64,000 bases of DNA from Larix kaempferi (taxonomy: Eukaryota; Streptophyta; Pinopsida; Pinales; Pinaceae). Positions 11,055 to 20,779 of this stretch are shown piece by piece. The notes below the pieces were generated by a model. The model worked only from the letters and a program-made list of their open reading frames with translations, did no database searches and had not been told where the DNA came from. Numbering within the stretch: position 1 is the stretch's first letter; every line of letters starts with the position of its first letter. The DNA is taken from NCBI GenBank assembly GCA_027924585.1, contig BSBM01001936.1:702001-766000 (forward strand). Direction: 5' to 3'. The translations under genes and the position numbers were made by a program.

Positions 11055-12185
11055 TTACAGCCCATAACGGAGTGGGAGAAGCTTTCAATGGGGCCCTGTA
11101 AGGCGTTCTTTTTGCAAATGCAACCAAACTTTGTCGCCCACCTGAAACTTATGTGGCACCCGATGTTGATCATGGCGCTGCTTGTACTTGGCATTAGACT
11201 TCTGTAGAATATACTAAACCTGTTGGCGGATATGCTGGATCCGTTCAATGAACCGAGCGGCTTTGTCAGCTTCTGGGGACGAGTTGGCCGAGGTGGTCGC
11301 AAGGGGAAGTGCAACATCCATGGGGCCCAATGGTTGGAATCCCAACCCCACCTGAAAGGGGCTGTGGCCAGTTGAGCTATGCAGGGCTCGGTTGTAGCTA
11401 TGTTGGACATAGGGGAGACTCTCATCCCATGTGCAGGGGTGTGTTGAATTGTACATGTGCAGGATATGTACGACCATCCAGTTGATGACCTCCGTTTGTC
11501 CATCGGTCTGGGGGTGGAAGGCAGTGGATTTGGTGAGCTTGGTATCCAGCAATGACCAGAGGCTTGACCAGAATGAGCTGAGGAACCGACTGTCACAGTC
11601 TGAGATAATGGTCTGTGGGATCCCAAAATGTACCCATACTCGTTCAAAGAAGAGCTTGGCAGTGGCTTATGCTGTGATGTTCTTCTTGCAAGCGGCTAGA
11701 ATCGCCATCTTGGAAAAGCGATCTACAACCACGAAAACACAGTCGTTTCCCCTCTTGGTGGACAGGAGGCCCGACATGTAGTCCATTGAGATGGATTCCC
11801 ACGGCCTATCAGGAGTAGGCAGAGGGGTGTATAGGCCCTATTTCTTAGTGGCCGGTTTGGAAATAGTGCAAGCGGTGCAGGACCTGATATACTTGCCGAC
11901 ATCCTGTCGAAGTTTTGGCCAGTAGAAATGTTTCTGCAACACTGCCACTGTCTTTTCGACGCCAAAGTGTCCTGCCACCCGACTATAGTGAGCTTCCCAA
12001 ATCAGCTTCGCACGCTCGCTTGATGGAACGCAGAGATGGCCCAGATGACACAACAACCCATCCTGAAGATGGAAATTAGCAACCACTGAGTTGGTGCCCA
12101 ACATTTGATAGGTGGCGGAGAAGTCAAGGTCTGTCTCGTAGAGGTGGGGCCATCCGGAGGTCTTGTGGCCACAAGAGTCTAGCAC
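11055..12185 (-). pseudogene. chromovirus integrase
   Basis: The zinc-binding N-terminal module is visible (H-Y-S-R-V-A-G-H-F-G, W-P-K-L-R-x-D-V, C-x-A-C) at about 11850-12010. The core has M-D-Y in an S-M-D-Y-M-S-G motif, S-D-x-D-S-R-F, and the H-P-Q-T-D-G-Q-T-E motif with catalytic Glu present. In-frame stops are at 11838-11840, 11667-11669, 11214-11216, 11085-11087 and 11055-11057. The D-D-E triad looks retained although the protein cannot be made whole. Confidence 0.88.
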
Positions 12186-12209
12186 CGTGGTGAGTGCCGC
12201 GACTGGAGG

Positions 12210-13556
12210 TCAACTGAGGCAGTCAGCAACTCGGTTGGTACTCCCTATTTTATATTTGATGTTGAGGTGGAACTGCTGTAAATATGTTGACCACTTTTGA
12301 TGGCGGTCATTCTGCAACTTTCCTTGGGTCTGCATGAATTGTAGTGGCTTGTGATCAGTGTGGATGACTGTCTCCTTCCCAAGAATGTAATGTCTCCACT
12401 GGCGGCAGGCTTGTACAATGGAGTACATTTCTTTGTCATAGGTAGGGTACTTGCGGACAGCATCTGATAGTGTCTCACTATGATATGCCACGGGGTGGCC
12501 GTGTTGAGTGAGAACGGCACCCACAGCATAATCTGAAGCATCTGTCTCGATCTCAAAGGGATGTTGCAGGTTCGGTAATGAGAGTACCGGCGATGAGCAC
12601 AAACGCTTCTTCAAATCATCGAAGGCTTGTTGTTGGGACAGGCCCCACACAAATTTTTCCTTACCACCACCCCTGGTCACTTGGCTGAGGGCCCATGCGA
12701 TATGAGAGAATCCCAGCACGAACCGGCGATAGAAATTGGCGAGGCCCAAGAAGCTCCGAAGTTCAGTGAGTGTGGTTGGGGCTGGCCAGTCACGGATGAC
12801 CTGGATCTTGGCTGGATCCACATGCACACCATGTCGATCAACGATGTAGCCTAAGTAATGGACCCTGTCCATGCTGAAGGCGCATTTTTCCAAGTTTGCA
12901 TATAGTTTGTGCTTTCGCAGGGTGTGCAGAACCTGCTGAATATGCTGCAAGTGTTCCTCCCAAGTCTTGCTGTAGATGAGGATGTCATCTAGATACACCA
13001 CTACAAAATTGTTGGTGAAAGGTCGTAGGATATCGTCCATCATCCTCATAAAAGTTGCTGGAGCATTTGTCAAACCAAAAGGCATGACCAGCCATTCAAA
13101 AAGACCTTATTTTGACTTGAAGGCAGTCTTCCATACATCTGTCTGTTCTATTGGGACCTGGTGGTAGCCAGACTTCAGATCAATCTTACTGAAGTATTTG
13201 GCCCCCGTGAGCTGATCAAGGAGGTCGTCGATTCGAGGAATCGGGTACCAATTATGGACTGTGATTTTATTCAAGGCTCGGTAATCAATGCAGAGTCGCC
13301 AGGTCCCATCTTTCTTCTGCACCAGCACGATTGGGCTCCCACAAGGTGATGAACTGGGACGGATGTGCCCCTTGTGGAGAAATTCTTGGATCTGCCTCTT
13401 GATCTCCTCGTTTTCCAACAGAGAGCATTGATAGACTAGCCCATTGGGTAGCGGTGCACCTAGGGTCAGATCGATGGGATGCTTGACCTGGCAGTGCAGA
13501 GGTACCCCAGTTGGAGAGGAGAAGATATCTGAGTATCCTTCCACCACCTTATCCAC
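12210..13556 (-). pseudogene. chromovirus reverse transcriptase and RNase H
   Basis: RT motifs in order: I-R-P-S-S-S-P[13 protein letters not shown], [41 protein letters not shown], then the catalytic Y-L-D-D box at 12984-12995. RNase H follows, with T-D-A-S, D-K-E and H-T-D-H-K-P-L motifs, ending with the N-R-V-A-D-x-L-S signature. Stops are at 13107-13109 (inside RT) and 12210-12212 (after RNase H, a TGA compatible with a mutated CGA). All parts share one frame. Confidence 0.93.
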
Positions 13557-13622
13557 TTGCTTCTGTTGTGTGGATAGATCGGTCGTGGAGGCCCAGGATG
13601 TGGCTGCGATCTTTCTTTCACT

Positions 13623-14246
13623 CTAAGAGCGAATCACAAAGAAGACAAATTTCCCGATCTGAGAGATGACCTTCCTGCATTGCTTGGCAGAGATCAAGGA
13701 AATAGCACTAGGAGGGACTGCCTCGGGTATCCTGTACAATTTACTGTTCAAAGAAATAATAACACTACGAGGCCTAGACTCATATATAGCATGACGTTTC
13801 CATAAATAAGGTTGGCCCAAAAGAACATCTGAAACTTCAAGAGGAGCAACATCACACAATACCTCATCCTTGAAGGGCTTGATGTCGTATGGTAGTCGGC
13901 ACTGTTGGTTGACGCGGAGATCGCTTCCTTTGCGGAGCCATCCAATGGTGTAGGGTTGTGGGTGCGGCGTTGTCGGCAGGTCTAGGCGCTTGACGACCTC
14001 TGCTGAGATGAGATTCTTCTGGCTACCGCTATCAACGATGAAATGTAGCGGGGTTCCTTTTACCCACATCTGTGAATGGAAGAGGCGTTCTCCTTCTTCT
14101 AGCTCGTCTGGTTCATCAGGATGGAGCTTGGTGGTAGCAATGGTGGCACTGGGTTCGGCGTCAATGATCCGTCTTCCCCTTTCTGGTTCGGACTCAGAGT
14201 CAGAACCCGCATCTGATTCAGATGCTTTCACTTCGGCCACCAGCAA
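13623..14246 (-). pseudogene. chromovirus protease
   Basis: A retroviral-type aspartic protease with F-I-V-D-S-G-S at about 14020-14041, followed by the flap and I-S-A-E-V-V-K-R-L, and L-L-G-Q-P-Y-L near the C-terminal side. An acidic Ser/Glu/Asp-rich linker precedes it. A stop at 13623-13625 separates it from RT in the same frame. Confidence 0.87.
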
Positions 14247-15251
14247 CTGCTTTGAGCGGCAATCAGCAATGTTATGCCAAGGGCTCTTATGGAAGTCGCA
14301 CCACTTCCCAATATCTTTATTTTTTTTTCCGGTGTCCTTCTTTGCTTGCGGCTTGGACAGGTTGTCCTGATGCTGTCCATCTTTGCTTTGTCCTTTATTC
14401 TGTGGGTTGGGGCCGCCCTTTCCTCTCTTTTGCTGTGAAGGGTTCCCAAGCCCAAATTGTCGCGTCTTTTGTTTGATCTTCTGCTAGATTTTGACGGCAT
14501 ATCGGTAGGCCACGCCCAAGGAAGAGATGTCCAGAAATTCCATTTCGGTCTGGATGTATCTATCCAAACCATCGCAATATTTGAGCACCAGATGTCGCTC
14601 TGAATCTTTGATACCCAGCTTGGTGCGCAAGGTATGGAAGATATTTGTGAACTCTGGCACTGCTTGGTCTCTTTCTTGTCGCAGTGTGGTCCATTTGGTA
14701 TACAAGTCGTCATAACTTCCAACAAGGTAGTATTGTTCCTTAATAGCATCCTTGAAGGATTCCTAGGTGGCCGTGACTGAAAATAATGAGGATTCTTCTG
14801 TGTCCTTTTGCTCGAAGAATGTTTCCCACCAATCTTTGACATGGGGAACGGCTTTGAGGAGCGCAAAAGTAATCTTTTCTTTATTCGAAAAGTTATGGAC
14901 AGAAAAATACCCTTCTAGTAGATTCAACCACTTATCTACAGCATCTGCGTCTATTTGTCCTTCAAATATAGGGATATCGAAGTTGATTTGTACCTTGAAG
15001 GGGGCGGCGCCTCCGCTCGAGGAAGATGCGTCGCTTGTTGGTAGTCGCCAAAGGATTTGCACGAAATTATCCATCATCTCGTTCCTCTGCTGCGTGAGGG
15101 CTTCCTCAAGCAACATTTTGATAGGATATCCTGTCCCGTCATCTTTCTTTTCTCCTGCCATGAGAGGTCGCTTGGGTGTGTGAGAGCTTTTGTCCTCAAG
15201 AGAAACAAGCTCGAGACCCAATTCTTTGTACCCTGACCTCATTGGGGACAT
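14247..15251 (-). pseudogene. chromovirus Gag
   Basis: Capsid-nucleocapsid precursor. The probable start is the Met at 15251 (M-S-P-M-R), shortly after the PBS. The retrotransposon Gag core includes F-E-G, W-L-N-L-L-E-G-Y-F and, after the stop at 14763-14765, W-x-x-L-R-Q-x-R-D-Q-A-V and F-x-x-L-R-T-K-L. A second TAG is at 14484-14486. A basic Gln/Lys/Gly-rich tail leads to a knuckle of the C-x2-H-x4-H-x4-C type at 14259-14300. All pieces share the frame of protease and RT. Confidence 0.87.
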
Positions 15252-15270
15252 GCATTAATACGACAAGGAG

Positions 15271-15288
15271 CAGACCGCTCTGATACCA
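15271..15288 (-). other. primer-binding site of chromovirus, initiator-Met tRNA
   Basis: The minus strand reads TGGTATCAGAGCGGTCTG, one base away from the 5' LTR edge. Confidence 0.93.
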
Positions 15289-15289
15289 C

Positions 15290-15912
15290 TGATCCGGATT
15301 TTATGAGCAAAAAGAAATGAATACAGATTATTATCAGATGCTTAACACAAAATAACAGAGATACAGTAAAACTGGTTTTCTATTCAATAAGGAAATAAGC
15401 TAGAACTGTAAAATGCAGCGGAAAACAAGCTTGCTGGAATGGTGGCGGCTTATCTCTGAGAAGAGATGTGACGGCTGCGCTCATTTCGCAAGAAGATGGT
15501 TACAATGAGGCTCTCAAGGCCTTTTACAATAAACAGGAATGTCAAAAACCCTAGACATCCAAAAACCTAACCCTAGGAGATGAAGCGCCAAAAGTCATGT
15601 GGGCCCCGTTTGGGTAAGTTAGTACATCAACTTCCCGGGGTCGTAACTTTTGCATACGATCTCCGTTTGGGGCGCTCGGTAGCTCGTTGGAAAGGTCTAT
15701 CCGAGATTTACAACTTTTGACTAGGGCCAAATGGATGCCAGAGGCAACCATTTGGCCCCCCAAATTGCCAAAAAAGGTCATTTAGGGCCTCAAAATGGCC
15801 CCGAAAGTTTAGGACCCGAAAAACTGCTAAAAATAGTACAATACCAAAATTGCCATAAAAATGTTTTGAGCCAGTTGGAAAGGTGGGTGGCCACCGATAT
15901 CCACCTGGATCA
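15290..15912 (-). repeat. 5' LTR of chromovirus (right copy)
   Basis: Same family and ends as 10057-10680; it adjoins the PBS, so it is the 5' LTR of the minus-strand element. One small length difference in an A-run distinguishes the two. Confidence 0.93.
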
Positions 15913-15917
15913 CACAC
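15913..15917. other. right target-site duplication CACAC
   Basis: Matches 10052-10056; the interrupted copia minisatellite resumes here. Confidence 0.85.
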
Positions 15918-16506
15918 TCCAGTAGTTCCTGCAAGGAAGCAAAGATTGAGAGGGAGTCCACCCAACAACCAAACAAAGATAAGTATTTGAATTGTCATTT
16001 ATTATATATTTGATTACTTAAATGATGTTGTCCAGTCATGTACATGTTCCTAGATTTATGATGTATATTATGCATTTTAGAAAAGTTGCATTAATGAACA
16101 AGATACCACTAATATGCAAGTAATGGGTAACTGGCCTATGGTATTGTATAACATTCCATTGCTACTTATCTAGAATGAAACCTCTTTGCTGACATGTTAG
16201 GAGTTGTGCACACTCTTAACAATGTTCTGGTAGAGATGGAAGGCATCTAGAAAGTTACAGGATATGGATAAATGTTGTATTGAAGCATTGGCTAAGATAA
16301 TTGCATGACTGTATGACATATATCTTTATGTGTAAGACTTTGTTCTGTAAACTATGAGAAGTTTCTAATCATGCAATTGAATTTGAATTGTAGGAAATAT
16401 CATGTACAATCACCTACAAAAGAAGGACTACAACATTTGTTCTAGCAACCAAGTTCAAGAAAAACTATCTATTGAAGATATTGAAGAATCTGAAGTTCCC
16501 AGGATC
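15918..16506 (+). other. copia internal DNA upstream of RT, non-coding
   Basis: About 590 bases continuing the copia interior after the nested element. No integrase motif is visible although integrase should precede RT, so the copy has lost or replaced gag to integrase. Confidence 0.6.
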
Positions 16507-17791
16507 CGGGATGCAGTAATGGAAGAATGCCATGATCAAGAAATACCAGTCGATCATGAAGAATGATGTTTTGGATGTGGTCCCAAGACTAGAAGGGAAG
16601 TCTGTTGTGACTTCCAAGTGGATCTACAAGATCAAGCATGTTGCAGATGGTAGCATAGAGAAATACAAGGAAAGATTTGTGGCTCGTGGCTCATCCCAGA
16701 AAGAAGGGATAAATTATGAAGAAACCTTTTCACCTGTAGCCATATACACTTCCATCAGAATAGTACTTGCACTGGTTGTAGTGATGAAGTGGAAGATACA
16801 CCAGATGGATGTCAAGAAAGATTTCTTGAATGGTGTAGTCGAAGAGGAAGTGTATGTAAAGCAGCCACTCGGATTTGAGACACATGACAGGGAGTCACAT
16901 GTGTGCAAATTGAAGAAACCCTTATACGGTTTGAAACAAGCACCCACGACATGGTAGGGAAGGATAAACAGCTTCCTGACCATTTTGCGCTTTACCTAGA
17001 GTAAAGTGGATTCCAAACTTTACTACAAGGTTGAGGAAGGCAATCGAGTGATACTCCTACTGTATGTGGATGACCTGTTTGTGACAGGTGAGGATGGATT
17101 GATTTCCGACACGAAGAGGAAGCTTGCTGCCGAGTTTGAGATGAAGGAATTGGGTATGATGCATTACTTTCTAGGTATGGAGTTGTGGCAAAGTGTAGAT
17201 GGAATATTCCTTGGACAAGGGAAGTATGCAATAGAGATCCTGAAGCGGTTTGAGATGATGGACTCCAAGGCCATGGCCAAACCTATGGCATCAAACCTGA
17301 AGCTATTGAGTGATGCTTCATCAGAGCCGGTTGATGCCACGATGCATTGTCAGAAGATTGGGTCCTTAATGTACGTAATGAACATGAGACCAGATATTTG
17401 CTTTGTAGTGAACATATTGAGTCAGTTCCTGACGGATCCTAGACATGTTCACCTGATTACTGTAAAGCATATTCTGAGGTACCTAAAGGGTACGGTTGAT
17501 TATGGGCTCAAGTATGATGCAAATCAAAAGTTTAACCTGGAGGGTTATGTTGATTCAGATTGGGAAGGAAATGCTGCAGATAGGAAAAGCACTTCGGGGT
17601 GTTGCTTCAGTATGGGATCAGGTGTGATCTCTTGGTTTAGCAGAAAGCAGTCCTGCGTAGCACTGAGTACAGCCGAAGCAGAGTATGTCGTAGCTTGTTC
17701 AGCTAGTTGTGAGGCAGTATGGCTTAGGAAGATACTGTCTGATTTATTTGATCTCCAGTTGGATGCTACTTGTATCTTCTATGACAACTAG
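16507..17791 (+). pseudogene. copia reverse transcriptase and RNase H (main part)
   Basis: Begins with a D-A-V-M-E-E remnant at about 16507, a small frameshift, then the frame from 16532: V-V-T-S-K-W-I-Y-K-I-K, F-V-A-R-G-S-S-Q, I-H-Q-M-D-V-K, E-E-V-Y-V-K-Q-P and L-Y-G-L-K-Q-A-P. TAG stops at 16955-16957 and 16997-16999 split RT. The Y-V-D-D box follows at about 17062. RNase H carries Y-V-D-S-D-W, R-K-S-T-S-G, A-L-S-T-A-E-A-E-Y and ends at a TAG at 17789-17791 within the D-N-Q-S motif. From 16532 to 18025 the frame never shifts. Confidence 0.9.
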
Positions 17792-17803
17792 AGTTGTGTG
17801 TAG

Positions 17804-18025
17804 TTGTTAGAGAACTCAGTGTTCCATGACAAGTCAAAGAATATCGAGATCAAATATCACTATATCAGGGATATGGTGCAAAGAGGAGCAGTAAAGCTCC
17901 AGTATGTTGCGACGGACGAGCATATTGCAGATGTGTTGACCAAACCACTAGCCAAAGTGAAGTTCGAGTACTTCAGAAAGAGGCTTGGTGTACTTCATAT
18001 CGAGGTTCCTTCCAAGGGGAAGTGA
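17804..18025 (+). pseudogene. copia RNase H C-terminal end
   Basis: Continues the same frame after TAG codons at 17789-17791 and 17801-17803. It has the closing motifs of copia Pol: H-D-K-S-K-N-I-E-I-K-Y-H-Y-I-R, H-I-A-D-V-L-T-K-P-L and F-x-x-F-R-K/R-R-L-G-V. The end at 18023-18025 is the natural Pol terminus. Confidence 0.9.
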
Positions 18026-18054
18026 TGAGTCCGGAAGACACAGATGCACATGGG

Positions 18055-18385
18055 ATTTTCTGACATGGTTGTAGATGTGTTCTCCCATGGTCATGATGTA
18101 ATTGCCGAGCTTTTCTGACATGGTTGTAGATGTTTTCTCCCATGGTCGTGATGTAATTGCTAAGCCATTATCACATGGTGGTAGATGTGTTCTCCCATGG
18201 TGCAGATGTAAGGGCTGGAGCCATTCTCACATGGTGGTAGCTGTGTTCTCCCATGGTGTAGATGTAAGGGATGAAGCCATTTTTCACATGGTGGTAGATG
18301 TGTTCTCCCATGGTGAAAAATTAAGGGCTGGATACTTACCCGAATGGTGGTAGATGTGTTCTCCCATGTCAGTGGTGTAAGTGAT
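18055..18385 (+). repeat. 55-57 bp tandem array, six units
   Basis: The core GTAGATGTGTTCTCCCATGG recurs with starts at 18071, 18126, 18181, 18237, 18294 and 18350 (spacing 55, 55, 56, 57, 56). Units also share an ACATGG word before the core and a GATGTAA word after it. It begins about 30 bases after the Pol stop. Confidence 0.9.
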
Positions 18386-18410
18386 GTATGATGTGCATCT
18401 AGGCTGTGCT

Positions 18411-18800
18411 CCGTGGACGATGAGATGATCTGAAGAGGATGATCATGAGATGATGATGATCAATACGATCATGTGTGATGAGCATCAGGACGATGTTGTG
18501 ATGATGATCAGGATGATCATGTGATGATATGTATCAGGATGATGCTATGATGATGATCAGGACGATCATGTGTGGTGAGCATCAGGTCGATGCTCCAGAT
18601 GTTGTACATTAGGATGATGTATTGTATGATGATGATCAGGACAATCATATGTGATGAGCATCAAGTCGATGCTCCAGATGTTGTACATCAGGATGATGTA
18701 TTGTATGATGATGATTAGTATGATCATGATCATGATCATGAGGATGCTCCGTGCGAGGATGATCAGGTGGATCATGAGTATCAAGTCGATACTTCGTGGT
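18411..18800 (+). repeat. GATC-rich minisatellite with 79-bp unit
   Basis: Two full 79-bp units start at 18549 and 18628, with a third degenerate one from 18707. Shorter GATGATGATCAGG variants precede them from about 18437. A perfect palindrome of alternating ATGATC lies around 18719-18738. Open frames across it on either strand are a product of the repeat. Confidence 0.85.
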
Positions 18801-20130
18801 CGTGGAGAGGTTGTGAAAGTAGCATAGAAAATATCCTAGGAGATCCCATAGGTTGAGCTATGTGCTCATAAAATTTTTGGGATGCTCTTTCGAGGTTTTG
18901 CTACATAAGGCATGTAATCAGTTCTGGAGATCCGATAGGTTAATGTTGCTTGGGTTTTCACCCAAGTATGTGCTGGTGAGAACCTACTAACTTGTAGTAG
19001 CAGTTTAGATTAAACAGTAAAAGTAAATAAATGTAAACAGTAAATCTTGATCTAACATGTGCAAATAAATAATTCTAAATTAAAACATTTAAACAAAATA
19101 GATCCATGAGAGACATAAATAAAAACTTGAATATTTTCTATTACCTCAAAGGGTTAGGATGGTTGAGCTTGAGTAGCTACAAGGGTGAGGTGCTCCAAAG
19201 CTCCAATGATCTCTTCTTCTCCAAGATGCTAATGGGGATATTCAAACTCAAAACGGAGGCAAGGGCTCTCAAGAAATAATTTGGTAACATAAGGATAAGA
19301 TGAATGTGGATGAATAGTGAGGAGCCCCTATCACATTTTTATAGTTTTTTTTTTGTTATGGGGAATACCATTGTGGTTTAAGGAAACCAATGGTATTGAC
19401 AAAAATCGGTTATGTTTCTTTTGCCTCTTTTTCCCTCTTTTTTTCCTTTTTTGAATATATTTTATATTTTTATTCCCTTTTAATTGATTTTTGGGAATTT
19501 TGGACCCTTTTTTAGGGTTGTTTGTATTTTTTGAGGAAAAATACATATTTTGAGGGGAAAAAGATGGATTTTGGTCTTTTTGGTGGCCTTTTGAAGGTTT
19601 TAGAGGCTCAAATGGTGGAAAAAGCGAACAAATGGGTCATGGAAGTAGGGAAATGAGCTGGTGAGCACTTTTTGGGTGTTAATAGTTGAGCTGTGTGCTC
19701 GTAAAAGTCTTGGGATGCTCTTTAGAGATCTTGTAGGTTGCAAGACACTCTTTTAAGGTTTTTCCTGACCACATATAAAAGATCCTGGGAGATCCGATAG
19801 GTTAAACAGTAAGCTTGTAAAAGTCTTGGGATGCTCTTTCGAGGTTTTGTTGACACACGTAATCAGCCCTGAGAATTCCACAGGATGGCATGTTCGCAGA
19901 GATGATGAAGATCTACATGAGGCTAGGCCTACATCCAGCATGAAAAAGGGTTGGCTCTATAGAAATTCCTATGACGAGAAGAATTGAGAGATATCCCAGT
20001 GATCAAGATGACGAGTACAGCAGCAGTGACGAGGATGCTACATGATCCAATGACGATGATCTAGCTCCAGAATTGAAGACTTGTGCCTATATGTATTGAT
20101 GAATTATGTCAAGAGAATACCTTCCTAGTT
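18801..20130 (+). other. non-coding 3' tail of copia element
   Basis: No gene seen. A repeat with the core GGGATGCTCTTTCGAGG occurs at about 18886 and 19829, and a diverged copy at about 19717. A 734-bp segment, 18944-19677, flanked by GTTAA on both sides, splits one repeat unit and may be an insertion. A 34-base hairpin at about 19363-19396 lies inside it. Confidence 0.55.
18944..19677. mobile_element. possible 734-bp insertion flanked by GTTAA
   Basis: GTTAA at 18939-18943 and at 19678-19682 flank a segment that interrupts the otherwise repeated word around GATCCGATAGGTT / TTGAGCTGTGTGCTCG. No terminal inverted repeat or LTR-type ends are clear, so the class is unknown. Confidence 0.3.
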
Positions 20131-20139
20131 AAGAGGGAG
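20131..20139 (+). other. polypurine tract of copia element
   Basis: AAGAGGGAG directly before the 3' LTR; it primes plus-strand DNA synthesis in this family. Confidence 0.8.
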
Positions 20140-20774
20140 TGTTGATGTATTTGTAACTTCGAAAGATATTCATTTGTATATTACATTTGTACTTTATTGT
20201 ATCCCTAACGGAGATGTATTATTCCTCTGGTTGGAAGTGTCGTCATTTGTATTTGCAAGTGTCGCAAGTTATATTGTAAGTGTCGCAACTTATATTTGAT
20301 GGGTTATTAGACCACCTTAGAGGGGTTGGCCCAATGTGGGTTAAAGGCTTATTAGACCACCCTAGTGGGGTCGGCCCAGTGACAAGTGGTAATGGGTTAT
20401 TAGAATCTTTTAAGAGAGGTCGACCCAACTAGAGTAAAAAACAAGTCAAGTCATTGTATAAATAGAGAGTGTGTCTTTCTCATTCATTCATTTACACACT
20501 CACTCACTTCGCATTAGTGAGAGAGAGGAGGAGTGCGCACAAGTGGAGGAGGAGAAGCTGCTAGGAGAATATGTCTTGTTGTGCGGTTTTATCTTTGTGA
20601 TCTTTGTATTGGTGCTCATTCTATCTCTAAGGAAGTTGCGGGGTTTTTCACCTTCTTGGTTTTCCTCGGTGAAATGCTTTGTGTCTCTTGTCTCTTGTGT
20701 TTTGATATGTTGTACATGTTGTTCTCTCAGTTAAGATCCTAGATCATATTGAATTAAATGCTGAAAAACTAACA
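20140..20774 (+). repeat. 3' LTR of copia element
   Basis: 635 bp, same ends as the 5' LTR; TATA box at 20457-20465. Followed by target duplication GTGAT at 20775-20779. Confidence 0.95.
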
Positions 20775-20779
20775 GTGAT
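20775..20779. other. right target-site duplication GTGAT
   Basis: Matches 7276-7280. Confidence 0.9.

Larger units (their letters stand above)
10057..15912 (-). mobile_element. complete Ty3/gypsy chromovirus nested in copia
   Basis: LTRs of 624 bp (10057-10680) and 623 bp (15290-15912), PBS at 15271-15288, purine tract at 10681-10697 and matching CACAC duplications define a 5.86-kb element on the minus strand. Domain order is Gag, protease, RT, RNase H, integrase and a C-terminal chromodomain-like region, the order of plant chromoviruses. One reading frame runs from 15251 to 10692 with about eleven stops and no frameshift. About 25 LTR differences (about 4 percent) make it younger than its host element. 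Confidence 0.95.
7281..20774 (+). mobile_element. complete Ty1/copia element with nested gypsy insertion
   Basis: Two 635-bp LTRs (7281-7915 and 20140-20774), initiator-Met PBS at 7916, purine tract at 20131-20139 and matching 5-bp duplications define a full element. Removing the nested chromovirus (10057-15912 plus one target copy) leaves about 7.6 kb. Only RT and RNase H are coding-like (16507-18025); Gag, protease and integrase are not recognisable. An unusual 2.1-kb non-coding tail with tandem arrays lies between RNase H and the 3' LTR. I count roughly 45 differences between the LTRs (about 7 percent), so it is an old insertion. Confidence 0.95.

Noticed and set aside
11431-11781. Plus-strand open frames across the chromovirus
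   Set aside because: Antisense shadows of the minus-strand integrase and RT.
18102-18353. 83-codon frame in the copia tail
   Set aside because: Produced by the 55-57 bp tandem array; no protein family.
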